This document shows, in pieces, positions 35,640 through 45,902 of a stretch of 64,000 nucleotides of DNA. The DNA is from Eutypa lata (taxonomy: Eukaryota; Ascomycota; Sordariomycetes; Xylariales; Diatrypaceae): contig JAKULF010000012.1 of the NCBI GenBank assembly GCA_022661535.1, positions 1,240,001-1,304,000 on the forward strand. Reading direction: 5' to 3'. A program made the translations under genes and the position numbers. How positions within the stretch are numbered: the first letter of the stretch is position 1; each line of letters opens with the position of its first letter. The notes beneath the pieces are model-generated. The model searched no databases. It was not told the DNA's origin and was given only the letters and a program-made list of their open reading frames with translations.

Positions 35640-35825
35640 TCCTCCCGGGAATTTGCACAGCCGAATGATGGAAGAAACTTAGCGCCAATGCCTTGCGGAT
35701 GTTCGTTTTGTACTTCGGGTTGCTAGTCGAAGTAGAGCAGACGGGAATATCCATTCCTCCCAGCTTGCACATAAGAGCACCTCGGATCTCCCTCCCGGGA
35801 ATTTGTACAGCCGAATGATGTCGTC
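35640..35825 (-). pseudogene. Fragment of an unidentified protein family, copy 1
   Basis: Minus-strand translation EIRGALMCKLGGMDIPVCST and NPKYKTNIRKALALSF is closely matched by the plus strand at 54630-54760 (EIRGALMCRLGEMNIPVCST, NPEYETNIRKALALSF). The conservation at protein level implies a former gene. It is flanked by two copies of CCCGGGAATTTG(C/T)ACAGCC. I do not recognise the family. Confidence 0.55.
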
Positions 35826-37059
35826 TTAGCACTGACGCGCCGCACTCACCCACCGGGAGTGGGGAGGCTCCCACTCCGGTCCTGACCGACCTCTTATGAT
35901 GATTCTATCTTTTGCTGTTGTCGTATCTGAACCCTGGTGCTCATGTTGGTCTTCATGTTGGTCTTGTTGAACGAATGGTTGCTCCAATCCAAGTAAGCCT
36001 GCCTTCACTGCTTTTCAATGTGCCGCTCGTCGGTAACAGCTAACTGATTAGCTACGTCCCCGTGACGATAGCCGCCTGAATTCACTGCGCCATCTTGGCT
36101 ACAGTTGCCTTGTTCGCTGTACCACGACCTTGATCTTGACCTCGACGTGCTTCGTGCTTCGTGCTTTCTGCTTCAAGAGTTAATCCTCTAACGCCGTCGC
36201 GATAAACATCTGCACGAGTGACACGAATGACACGTATGCATCGATGTATGGGCTTCATACGTTCCAAGGTCGGGTCTCACAGCATGATATACCAAACATG
36301 CACTACCGTGGCTGCTAGCCGTCAACTTCATCGCTAGCATGTAATGGAAGGTGCGCATTATCATTAAGACCCTTTGAAGCCCTGACCTCTGCCACCATTC
36401 CTCGGAGGGGAGTTCGAATACAGCAGAACGATTCGATCTAGGTCTAGGCGGGCATTCGAAGTCGGGGGATTCGAAGTCGAGGGATATCGTCACTTGTAAG
36501 GGCGCTTTGAACCTAGTGTATCTACTTGTACGATCTAGTTGTGTAGATGTCCACCTGGGTAGTGTCGGAGGATGATTTCAGGAAATAGGTGGAGGAGCTG
36601 CAAGAGCTGCAAGACGAGTACTAGGCCTAGGTAGGGCAGGTATTAGCTGATGGGGGTCATGGGCAACGTAGACGCATTTTACGGGAATCAGGCGTGAGTC
36701 GAACAAAATACAGGATAACCCCCAGGAAAGGTCGCAAGGCGAGAAGGGCTATCTGGCTGAGGAGATGTGACAATGGCTGCCGCAGTCGAACGCAACAGAT
36801 TTCATGATAAGAGACACGATTGGAGAAGCAACAAGCAGCTCAAGGGTAGGCGTAATGCCAAAAACAAAAACAGAAACGTACAGTGCTCTTCTTCTTTATC
36901 AGGTGTCTCCAGAACATCTCGGTACCTATCAGTTCCTTGTCGCACCTTGTCGTCTCGACGGTGGAACCTTGTTCCACACAACAGTACTGTTGACTCAACC
37001 AGGCGAAGGTATTGGCGAGGACGAGGACGAGGGTAGGGACGAGGGTAGGGGCTGCGGCC
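35826..37059. other. Region without a supported gene
   Basis: Short frames only. Part (36850-37059, minus) may be decayed coding sequence that belongs to the remnant described next. Confidence 0.35.
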
Positions 37060-37320
37060 AGGTTGCCCAGACCGTCTATGAAAACATAAGTTTATGAATC
37101 AGTTCCACAGATGTAGTTACACTTACAATCAACATACTTCAGTGTCTGCTACTGGATGAACTTGTAAGTGACGTGTCGGGGTCTTCTGGGTCTTCTGGAA
37201 GCGTGATTTTTGGCTTCTTGGCAGTTGGTTTCGAAACTCTCAACCTTCGTCTTGATCACTCGCAATTCTGCAATGAAAAGCTCAATAAATCGCGGATGGT
37301 ATATTCAGGTCTGATGAAGA
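37060..37320 (-). pseudogene. Diverged relative of the small basic gene at 41701-42316
   Basis: Around 37060-37150 the minus strand matches 42105-42195 through an exon end (CACTGAA, TGTTGAT), an intron (GTAAGTG, GAACTGATTCA) and the next exon start (TTTTCATAGAC). Upstream a further exon end TTCATTGCAG precedes a frame VIKTKVESFETN. Flanking frames are interrupted, so I call it a remnant. Confidence 0.5.
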
Positions 37321-37399
37321 ATCCTAAGTGGCGGGATGGTGTTGAGGGTAGTTCTGGCAATGTCAGTGTGGGTGGTACTGGTAGATGAAATGTGGAAAG

Positions 37400-38539
37400 T
37401 GGAAGGTGGAAGGTGGTAGATGGCACGGCGTAGGAAGGTACCTACCTAAACTTCCGTCGAGATAGGTACGATGATTATCTTCTTGGAAGATGGCAAGGTA
37501 ACAAAGGTAAAAGGACGAGGCAAGGGTACCTGTTTTGTCATATAACAGAATAGAACTCGGAAGTAAGAACCTAGAACTCAAAGTCCAGTACTACTGCCGA
37601 GGGGAAAAGATCAAACAAGAGCTAAAAGTCTAGTTTACTGCATGCCAGATCATTTCAAGTATGTGAATAGTATGAAGGTAACGCGGTGGTGTAGAGAGAA
37701 ATTAAACATTGAATTGCGTGTCGACAGGCACCGACTATGGGCTGCTTCAGACTCTAGATACTATCGCTACTCGAAACAAGAACCTACACAAGGATGTGCA
37801 ACTCGATCTCCCTAGAATACTAGCTTATGGGACTGTTAACATCAAGCTATCTATTTTTGCTTTCGAGGTATGATGATGGCTTCCCCAAGCTCGGAATGAC
37901 AGGAAGAACAAGGGGAGTCTATCGCCTTATTCCAAACTGGCTTTCATGCATCTTCTCTCTTCATGGCAGCCTCCAACTCCGCCTCCGCCTCCGCTTCCAC
38001 ACCGGAGAACCTCACGATGAGGATCCTAATATTAAACTTTGTCTAACTCCTCTTGAAGTGACCTCTTCGCTGCTCGAGACGTCATCGGCATCTACCAAAC
38101 CTTTACTGGGCGCAGTCAAGCTTAGATTATCGAAAGAGAGAAGCTTAAACCGCTCCCGGAGATTCGGCTTGTAGCTTCTTATGCTCTTCGTTGTCTGGGT
38201 GTTCAATCTCAGGTAGACGCTCGGTGCCTATGAGTCGCTACTAGTATGGAGAACAAGCAGTTTTCGAACGGTCGGCTTATGGACTATTGGGCTCTTCGTT
38301 GTCTGGGCATTCAATTCCAAGTAGACACCAGTACCTAGGGGTCGCGCGGTCAGTATGTAAAATTATCGTGACGGGGGGGATAGATGAGAATGAAGTCCAG
38401 TTCAGTTCAATTGAGTTCAAAACAGATCAGGTCAGGTCAGGTAGAAGTGAGATAGACAAGATTACTTAATGTGACTATGGTACCCAGATTGCCCCAAATC
38501 TCGAGAAATCTCTAGACTAAAATCAAGGTAGGTATTCAC
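37400..38539. other. Region without a supported gene
   Basis: A 115-codon frame at 37827-38174 (plus) has no recognisable feature. At 38160-38345 a related stretch is repeated (CTCTTCGTTGTCTGGG, then AGTAGACRC), suggesting a small local duplication. Confidence 0.35.
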
Positions 38540-39551
38540 CTAAGTAAGACCACAGGTATGAGATGTCTTTATACAGGATCTTGACACTTCAGCGACATAA
38601 GACAGAACCAAGCGCAAGGCTACTCCATTTACTGTCCAAAAAACTAAACGCCGACAACATGGAATGGTATTGTGAAGTAGGAGGTAAGCATCGTCCCTCT
38701 GCATGAAAAATAACCCATCTTTGGCCGTGAGGTAGATAATTAACGTTGTATCTAGCTCGTCATTGTGTAGCTTAGCTATGTAGGTTGGATTCGGGCATTC
38801 GCTCGGTGGAACAAAGGGAGTTAACTCGTCTATCGGTTCGGCGGGGACCTGTTGGATCGGTATCTTGCGAGTGATTGTGACTGGCTGGCCGTAGGCTCCA
38901 AGCGATTGTAGACATAGGCAGACTGACCAGAAGTCCACATCCTTGAAGGTAACTACGAGACCTGGTCAGGGGGCTGAGGAGTATCTTATTGGTATCGCCA
39001 TCTAGTCGTACAACGCGGCCTCGCATTCCGAGTTGGCGAAGGTGAGGGATGTTGATAATGTCTGGCTAGGTGCAACATAGGTAGCCCTAGCTTTCATATG
39101 GTTCGAAATCGCTTGATGGACGTGATCATTGGCAGGACCATCGGCAGGGGTCGTCGCAGAATGGCAGAGTTGGGGGTCCCTTGACGCATAGGTTCTGATG
39201 TAGTTTCGGAGCAACTCCTCGATGAATTGGGTTTGGGTTTGGAAAGTCGGAGAAGTCGTGGTACACAAGGCAAGGTAATAGGAATGAGGTGATCCTAATC
39301 CTACTGTCCCATTAGGTAAGTATCAGAACCCAAGGAGCAAACTTAGAAGGGGGCCTGAGAAGGACCGACAAGATTAAGAAGATTGAGACTGTCGTAAGGA
39401 GCGTGAAGATGTACGAGCTTAGGTTAGTCCTGCTGGCGGAAGACGAATTCTCACTAGCATTCTCTGGAAGTGCTCCTAGAAGATTCTGCTTGTCTTCTGA
39501 GCCTTCTGTCCGTAATACTTGAGATATGGAGGCCGTCAGAATTATATCCAT
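38540..39551 (-). CDS. Possible multi-exon gene, single-pass membrane protein (uncertain model)
   Basis: Three minus-strand coding-like blocks lie in series: 39312-39551 (begins ATG; contains a hydrophobic segment YIFTLLTTVSIFLILSVLL), 39002-39270 (FIEELLRNYIRTY..., no ATG) and 38540-38940 (TITRKIPIQQVPAEPIDELT, VPPSECPNPTYIAKLHND). Their frames could be joined by introns near 39270-39320 and 38940-39010, but I could not fix unambiguous junctions, and one alternative shifts the middle frame. No family recognised. Confidence 0.25.
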
Positions 39552-39820
39552 TCGTGCTCGCGGGTTGTATCTTCGACGATCGGAAACCTATCAAGTCGAG
39601 GGGTAAGAGAGATATGATCAATGGATGGTGCGACTCGGACTACGGGGCTAGCGGACTTGCGTGGGTTGAATTGAGATGATATCGATGGTAAACGTCTGTT
39701 AACTTTTGTTGGTTTAAATTAAGAAAGAGGGAATAGTAGCAGACATCAAAGATAGACTCTTTGTTAATGAAGTTGATTGTGGATTTCTGTCACAACAGAC
39801 TGTGTAGCAGATTCTACGTG
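39552..39820. other. Spacer, no supported gene
   Basis: AT-rich spacer before the heptamer satellite. No motif recognised. Confidence 0.3.
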
Positions 39821-39821
39821 C

Positions 39822-40003
39822 CTACCACCTACCACCTACCACCTACCACCTACCACCTACCACCTACCACCTACCACCTACCACCTACCACCTACCACCT
39901 ACCACCTACCACCTACCACCTACCACCTACCACCTATCACCTACCTACCTACCTACCTGCCTGCCTGCCTGCCTACCTGCCTACCTGCCTACCTACCTGT
40001 GCA
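39822..40003. repeat. Heptamer satellite (CTACCAC)n followed by CTAC/CTGC tetramers
   Basis: 39822-39940 is about 16 perfect copies of the 7-nt unit CTACCAC. 39941-40003 is (CTAC)n and (CTGC)n. Reading frames through it are artefacts. Confidence 0.95.
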
Positions 40004-40199
40004 TGGTACCTATATATTTGTAAGTAGGGCCCTCTGCCCCTGATACTAATTGTAGTTACTTCCAAAAGTTCGATGTAGGTTCCTTGTATGTAGAAACATC
40101 ATGCAGATATCATCCCATTACATTTAATGTTGCTCTTAGGGATCAATTTTACACTACGGGACTACCTACCTAGCTAGGTACCTACCCAGGCATGCCTTC

Positions 40200-41130
40200 A
40201 AAGGTTACTTGAGTTAACCCATCTACTCTTTTAACTCTCTTTGAACTCTCTCCCAAGTATTCAAAACGTCATTGTCAACATAACTTCATTCATTCCTTCT
40301 TTGCTATACCTCGAATCATTGTTGCGCCTTAGAACAACTTGTTACTAGATCTAGATCTATATCTATGGATCTCTTTGATTTGAGTAACCTATATTTCTTG
40401 AACTTGGTAAGTCTACTATTTGAACTTGCCGTTAATTGTCAACGTCATCATATCGGTTATTTGACCTTCAGTTAAACCATCCTGTCATCTAAATCTAAGT
40501 GCCACGAACAAGTATAGAATGATAATTGCTAAAATTCAAATTGACCTGGACAGATTATTCCGACTTGACTTGACCCGAAACCGAAACCGAACCCGAGCCC
40601 GACCTGACCTGACCGATTCCGACTTGGGTCGCCTTGACTTGACCCCTTCCCTGATCCATCCCCGAGCCAACCCGACACGATGCTTTTCAAGAGAGGCCCG
40701 AGCCCAGAATTCTTCATCGAGAGTATCCTACTAGATGCGTCCAAGTTAGAACATGTCGGCATCAGTTATAATATAGTCTCGAGAAATACATTAATTGGTT
40801 GGATCACCTGACGGTAGAGCAAATACTACGCAAGATGCGTGACCGCGACCGCGATCGCGACCACCACCACGATCACACCTAGGATCACGACCTCGACCAC
40901 GCGCTAAGATTCGACGAGGTGCTTCGATATACCCTATATCCATTCCTATTGAACCTATCGAACCGATATTGTACACTAGAATTAAAAGATGACGTTGAAA
41001 TAAGGCTTGATTAGTGTAACTGTAACTCTAGCTAGCCAAGACCTGGCGTGGCGATCAGCACAGGGATCGGCATACTATTTAGATGACAGGGCAGCGGGTC
41101 ACGCCGGGTCACACCGGGGAGCGACGGGTC
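40200..41130. repeat. Duplicated segment, copy 1 (partner 52990-53885)
   Basis: Blocks shared in order with 52990-53885 include (G)TACTAGATGCGTC, a GAC/CCGACC-rich tract, a run of alternating CG-purine repeats, TTGAAATAAGGCTTGA(C/T)TAGTGTAAC, TCTAGCTAGCC, GGCGTGGCGATC and GCGGGTCAC repeats. Both copies contain a translated match LLDAS.LE followed later by an LRYTL motif, so the ancestor may have been a small gene. Neither copy is intact. Confidence 0.7.
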
Positions 41131-41535
41131 CCAGCGGGTCACACGAGCTATAAATAGTAATAAGATCTACGTAGTTCATCGAACTACATATGTAGACGCC
41201 CCTCATCTCTTCTAGTTCTTTAATCCAACTATCTGCGGAACAACCAACCGGTTTCATCTTGTGCTGCCAACGGTATACCAGAAATATCACTGTCGCATAT
41301 CTACACCTACCTATTCATCTTGGTCCTACTTCTCGAAGCTATAAGCCTTCAATATGACTCCAGTGGTTGGGTGATGGCAGTGGCGGCGGTGGCGGCGGTG
41401 GCGGCGGTGGTAGCAAGTAGGTGACAAGGAGTAGCCATACACAAATTAATTTGGGATCACTCCCAGGTCACGAATGATGATATTTAGCCTCTCTGTTGTG
41501 GTCGAAGACTGTTTTCTAGCCGTGAAGTACCTATG
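41131..41535. other. Spacer, no supported gene
   Basis: A (GGCGGT)n tract at about 41378-41412 and no coding motif. Confidence 0.4.
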
Positions 41536-41539
41536 AGTC

Positions 41540-41670
41540 GCAGCCGATTAGCCGCTCCCAATTATGTATCTAGTTACAGCGAATAGCCGTCCCCAACTAT
41601 ACATCCAGTTGCAGCCCATTAGCCGCCCACCCAATAGGTATACATCTTCTAAGTCGCAGCTAATAGCCAC
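41540..41670 (-). repeat. 3' UTR hairpin elements of the small basic protein gene (4 copies)
   Basis: Minus-strand copies: 41656-41670 (GUGGCU-AUU-AGCUGC), 41611-41626 (GCGGC...GCUGC), 41576-41590 (ACGGC-UAUUC-GCUGU) and 41540-41555 (GCGGC...GCUGC), each followed by (A/G)AC. The third replaces the outer G-C by A-U, a compensatory change. The first copy is about 30 nt after the stop. Confidence 0.85.
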
Positions 41671-41700
41671 CGCCCCTAACCATCAACCATATATCGCCCT

Positions 41701-42316
41701 CTACGTCTCTGCCTTCCTTGACTTCTTCTTAGGCGTCGTTGCCTTGATGATCTCCTGTACTGGTAATGTTATGTCAGTAAGATCTGATATTCTAGGACTT
41801 AGATAGGTATTATGCATACCAGCTTCCTTCAGCCGTTTGGCCTCAGGGGTGAGATTCTCGGGGGAGGATTCGTTGAAGACCCCAGATGATAGGAGATCGT
41901 CGTCCGTGAATCGGATGTGCTTGGGCGTAGAGCGGCGCACAGGAGTCACAGGAGCAGCCACTGGAGAAGCCTCAGGGCGAGCAGAACGATCGGGCCGAGC
42001 AGGAGACGAAACACTGGTTGGGGCAACCGGAGGCACAACCGGAGACCAAGCACGCAGGGGAGAAGTTGAGGCCGAGGGAGAGGGAGAGGGAGAGGGACCG
42101 CGACCAAGTGTGGATAAGATGTCTATGAAATATGAGCCTGTGAATCAGTTCAAGGGATGCAATGACAGTTACCATCAACAAGTTTCAGTGCTTCTGTTGC
42201 TGAATGGTCCTCTAGGTAGTCTTCGAGGGTCTTCTCTAGCTATAATATTTGTCAATAGGTGTATAATATGTCGTGAACACATCACGTACCTGGCGTATAG
42301 CCTTTTTGTGTCCCAT
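41701..42316 (-). CDS. Small basic island protein, family 1 (151 aa)
   Basis: Four exons: 42290-42316, 42173-42239, 41820-42122 and 41701-41759. The protein begins MGHKKAIRQLEKTLEDYLED, with a short predicted helix, continues through a Ser/Pro-rich disordered middle (PSPSPSPSASTSP) with RSTPKHIRFTDDDLLSSGVF, and ends in a basic tail (ATTPKKKSRKAET), a possible nuclear localisation signal. The last intron (60 nt, GTATGC...TACCAG, branch TTACTGACA) is a multiple of three, so a read-through form is possible. Exon 2 is 67 nt, the same length and phase as in the gene at 48003-48719, which has the same layout. No known domain. It is divergent from the RRM gene and followed by hairpin elements. Confidence 0.6.
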
Positions 42317-42883
42317 TGTGTTGGATTATGGATTCAAATGTCTGATAAGTAAGTATATTGTGCGTGTTGTGTATGTTGTGTATGCTATGTATGTTATGTT
42401 CTAGGTCCTAGTTTGAAGTCCTGCGGTAGCTCTACGTACCTACCTACATGGTAGTGTAGGTAGGTATTGTAGGTAGGTATTGTAGGTAGGTAGGTAGTGT
42501 ATGTAGGTAGTGTATGTAGGTAGTGTATGTAGGTAGTGAGGTGGTGTAGGTACCTCCTAGAGAGACTGCACTCTTCCAATCGAGTTGCATGGTGTTTTCA
42601 ACTCAATGTCCTACCTACATACGTACCCAAGTAACCAAGTACCAATTTACTTCCCTCCAACTCTGAAAACTTTCCCCAACTTTTCCAACTCTTCCATCTC
42701 TCTCAATCCACATCCATCATCCATCATCAATCCAACCTTAGACCACCCACACCACGCAAATTCAATCAACAATCAACAATCAATTACGATAATCTCCACC
42801 TCCAACTCCAACCTCAACCTCAACAGTAAGCATTGCACTGAAATGACTTTTGAAATTAATAATAAACTAACCAAGAAAGAAAG
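42317..42883. promoter_or_regulatory. Bidirectional promoter of small basic gene and RRM gene
   Basis: Contains a TAGG-type microsatellite (GTAGGTAGGTATT and GTATGTAGGTAGT units, 42440-42545) and a long CT/CA-rich leader before the RRM gene's ATG. An upstream ATG at 42843 opens a short overlapping frame, so an upstream ORF is possible. Confidence 0.5.
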
Positions 42884-44615
42884 ATGTCTTCTCACTACAA
42901 TCTGCGCGACCAACCCGCCGAGGCCGTCAAGGATGGTCGAGTTCTTCATGTTGGCAATCTGCATTTCAAGATGAAGAAACCAGAGCTAGAGAAGCTTCTT
43001 CAAGATCAGGGTTTCTCGGGTTGCTTGTTTTACTGGCCAGACCCTAAGAATGCTGATGAAGAGCACCTGGGCTGGTGCCGGGTGCAGTTCGTCGATAAAG
43101 TCACAGCGGAAAGAGCACGAGCTTCCTTGTCAAAGTATGCCTTTAAAGGAAGACAGCTGAAAGTTGGACTACCTGGAAATCCTTCCGTATGTTAATTTCA
43201 AAGTCAATGTTCATTCCTGGATGACCTGGAAAACTGATTGATCATAGAAGTCTTCACGTCCTGCGGCCCAACCATCAGCGTTGAACTCCTCGTCCTGGCG
43301 TGCTGTGGCTCAAGCTGCAACATCTAGCCCGTCTCCTGCGGCGCATGCTGCAACGCCAACCGAGCCTCCTGCGAAGCCAGTTGAGCCATCCCCTCTCAAG
43401 TCAATCGAGAAGGACCTCGTATGTTACAAATCTTCTTACTATGTAGTAGACATTTCTCACATCATACAGGCCAACCTCCAAATTCAGTCATCAGCAGGTG
43501 CCAATTCCGACAAACCAACCGCTGTCTCTCACAAACCGGCGTCAGCTGGAACTCCCACCCACCCCACCCACGAGCCATCACTATCTACTCATGAGCTCGA
43601 ATCCTTGCGTCTTGAACAGTTGCCTGAGGAGTGGATGGCAAAAAAGGAAGGCTTTAAAGAGTCTTTTTTCAATAGGTACAAGAAACTCGACAGTGCGTAC
43701 GAGACCGCCGGTGTGACCAGTCGGTTCTTGCTGGCGGAGGATGCCAAGGGGGATCCTAAATTCCATTCCCGACAATACCCAAGTCCTGCCCCGTGTGACA
43801 AGGATGCTGCTGCTACTACCGGTTACGTGTTCATGAACAAGACGGTTAGCACTGACTCTGGTGTCGACCGTACCGAAGCGAGACTTGTCGAAATACCTCT
43901 CGTGCCCGAGCTCAAGAAGGAGGGTTGGGTTACATGGGACCACCCTACACCACCTACCGAAAATGAAAAAGACAGTCGACCGGTGGAAAGAATCGAGGAT
44001 GTCCAGAAGACCGACGCACCCTACAAGGACACCGCTAATCTATTTGCACGAGGAATGAGACTGCTGCCTACGACCACCGAAACGAAATGGGAGCCGGGAC
44101 AATTATTCGGCGACAATAGCGAGGCGCAAGCTTCAACTTCTCTCTCTCCAACCTTGCAACCGCCGGGTACTTTATACGATTTACGCTCGGCGACTTCCAG
44201 TAGCCATGTGCATAAGTATCGCCGTCCGGCTCCGGTGAGTGTCGGTTGGGGAGATTATGATCTCTTCCACGAGTGGCAATCCTGTGGCCGTCATATCACG
44301 GAGGATATGGTTGAGAAGAAGGACTGGAAAGTGGATGACAAAAGCCCCATCACATACGAGGCTGACTCTGATTCTGGTTCTACCAAGGACATTACCATTT
44401 CGGGAGAGCTGAAGTCCTTCTTGGATAGCAACGACAAGCTGCAGCCGCTCTGGCAGCAGCTATCCACAAAAAGAAAGCAGCGAGGAAAGTTGGGTCCTGG
44501 TGGTGCAGGCCAGAAGGGAGGACCATCTAAGTCATCTCGACCCTCCACTCGACCCTCCACAGGTAAACCATCAGCACCCTCCTGGGGCTCATCCCAGGTG
44601 GATGAGTGGCGTTAG
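42884..44615 (+). CDS. RRM-domain RNA-binding protein, accessory
   Basis: Exons 42884-43186, 43248-43418 and 43470-44615 encode 539 aa. Residues about 18-98 form an RNA recognition motif: RVLHVGNLHFKMKKPELEKL (RNP2-like) and HLGWCRVQFVDKVTAERARA (RNP1-like, with WCRVQF in the RNP1 position), ending KGRQLKVGLPG. The RNP1 aromatic pattern is imperfect. The following region is Ala/Pro/Ser-rich, then a long segment without known domains (EWMAKKEGFKESFFNRYKKL, VGWGDYDLFHEW) and a basic C-terminus. Two hairpin elements lie in frame in exon 2, and seven follow the stop. The ATG at 42884 has a good context (AAGATGTC). It could bind RNA; its target is unknown. Being in the same island as the RNA hairpins makes it a candidate partner (inference only). 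Confidence 0.75.
43305..43351 (+). repeat. Hairpin elements inside the RRM gene's coding exon 2 (2 copies)
   Basis: 43305-43318 GUGGC-UCAA-GCUGC followed by AAC, and 43338-43351 GCGGC-GCAU-GCUGC followed by AAC. They are 33 nt apart and encode VAQAAT and AAHAAT. Confidence 0.75.
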
Positions 44616-44649
44616 ATTGCGTGTTACTCGTCTTACTGTTCTTCTGTTA

Positions 44650-44959
44650 GTGGTCTTAGACTGCAACCTTGTATTGTAGGTTTCTCGTGGGTGGCCATTG
44701 GCTACAACATATTAGCATGTAACTAGTTCCTTGTCCTGTTTGCGGCATTTGCTGCAACTGGCTTGATTTCATGTAAGCGGTCTTGTACTGCAACCTTGTA
44801 TTGTAGGTTTCTCGTGGGTGGCCATTGGCTACAACCTATTAGCATGTAACTAGTTCCTTGTCCTGTTTGCGGCATCTGCTGCAACTGGCTTGGTTTCATG
44901 TGATCTGTTGGCAGGATCTGATGCATATCTGCTCTTGTACTGTTTGTGGCATTTGCTAC
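44650..44959 (+). repeat. 3' UTR hairpin elements of the RRM gene (7 copies, partly duplicated block)
   Basis: Copies at 44650-44664 (GUGGUC-UUA-GACUGC), 44691-44705 (GUGGCC-AUU-GGCUAC), 44742-44755, 44777-44791 (GCGGU-CUUGU-ACUGC), 44818-44832, 44869-44882 and 44946-44959 (GUGGC-AUUU-GCUAC). A block of about 127 nt with three elements occurs twice. This cluster shows the richest compensatory variation. Confidence 0.92.
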
Positions 44960-45902
44960 AACGTTTGCTTTTGCCTTGTACGATTAATGTCAACATACCA
45001 TCTTGATCATCCTGGCTATGTCTTGTGGATGAATAAAACTACGAGCCGGTCTTCCTATTCCTACAGAGCTTCATAACTGCATGTGTACATAAGTGATTAT
45101 AAGACCTCTTTACATCAACGTGTCTCCTGTCTGGGTCGTCTTCCCTTCATATCCCCTGCATCTGTTGGTTTAATTATATGCATAACTTTGATGTCGCACA
45201 TAGATTGAGCTACAATGTACAAACTTCTGTATGATGAGGTGCTGGGTCTTATGTGCTGTATGCTGTGTGCTGTGTGCTGTGCTAGAGAGCGTAAAATATC
45301 ACAGAGGTGATAGTTGTATGTAGTGTATGTAGTACAGAATGAAGTCAGGGTGGACACGCGACAGCTGCAGGGCAGGCGCTGGGGCACAATTGGCGGCACG
45401 GGCGGCACGGGCGACACAGGCGACACGGGCGACACAGGCGCATATATGCAAGGTACTTGTTTGTAGATTTTATGTCATCTATCTACACGTTAAGTTCATG
45501 AGCCCAGGCTGATGTGATCTGCTTCAATATGATTCTAAGTTATGAAGAGGCGGAATATCTAGTTCGCGTAGGCGCTGGGTAGGCACATTCAGAGAGACAC
45601 GTGAGAGACGGGGGACAAGGGGAAAACGGGCGCATACATGCAAGGCAGTTGATAGTAGATCTCGTTTGGTAGTCTATCTACACTTTGAGCTCGTGAGCCT
45701 AGGTTGATATCATCTACACCGACAGACCGTAAGTTATGAGCCGACAAGTTATTCAGTTCCACCAAAGTAGAATGAAAAGTAGGACCTGACGGCCGCAGCT
45801 AAGAAGATAATGTAGTACCTAATGGCCACCATAACTCAGAGATGCTATTCCCTTGCCTGAATCCTTGCTGTGAATTGGTATTGAGCGGAAACAAGTTTTC
45901 CC
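44960..45902. other. Convergent intergenic region
   Basis: No gene. GTATGCTGTGTGCTGTG and GCGACACGG repeats occur near 45255 and 45395-45440. On the minus strand, two degenerate hairpin-like copies (GUGGCCAUUAGGUAC and GCGGCCGUCAGGUCC, about 45795-45830) follow the 45903 stop. Confidence 0.45.

Noticed and set aside
39761..40043. Pro/Thr/Tyr repeat ORFs
   Set aside because: Generated by the CTACCAC heptamer satellite.
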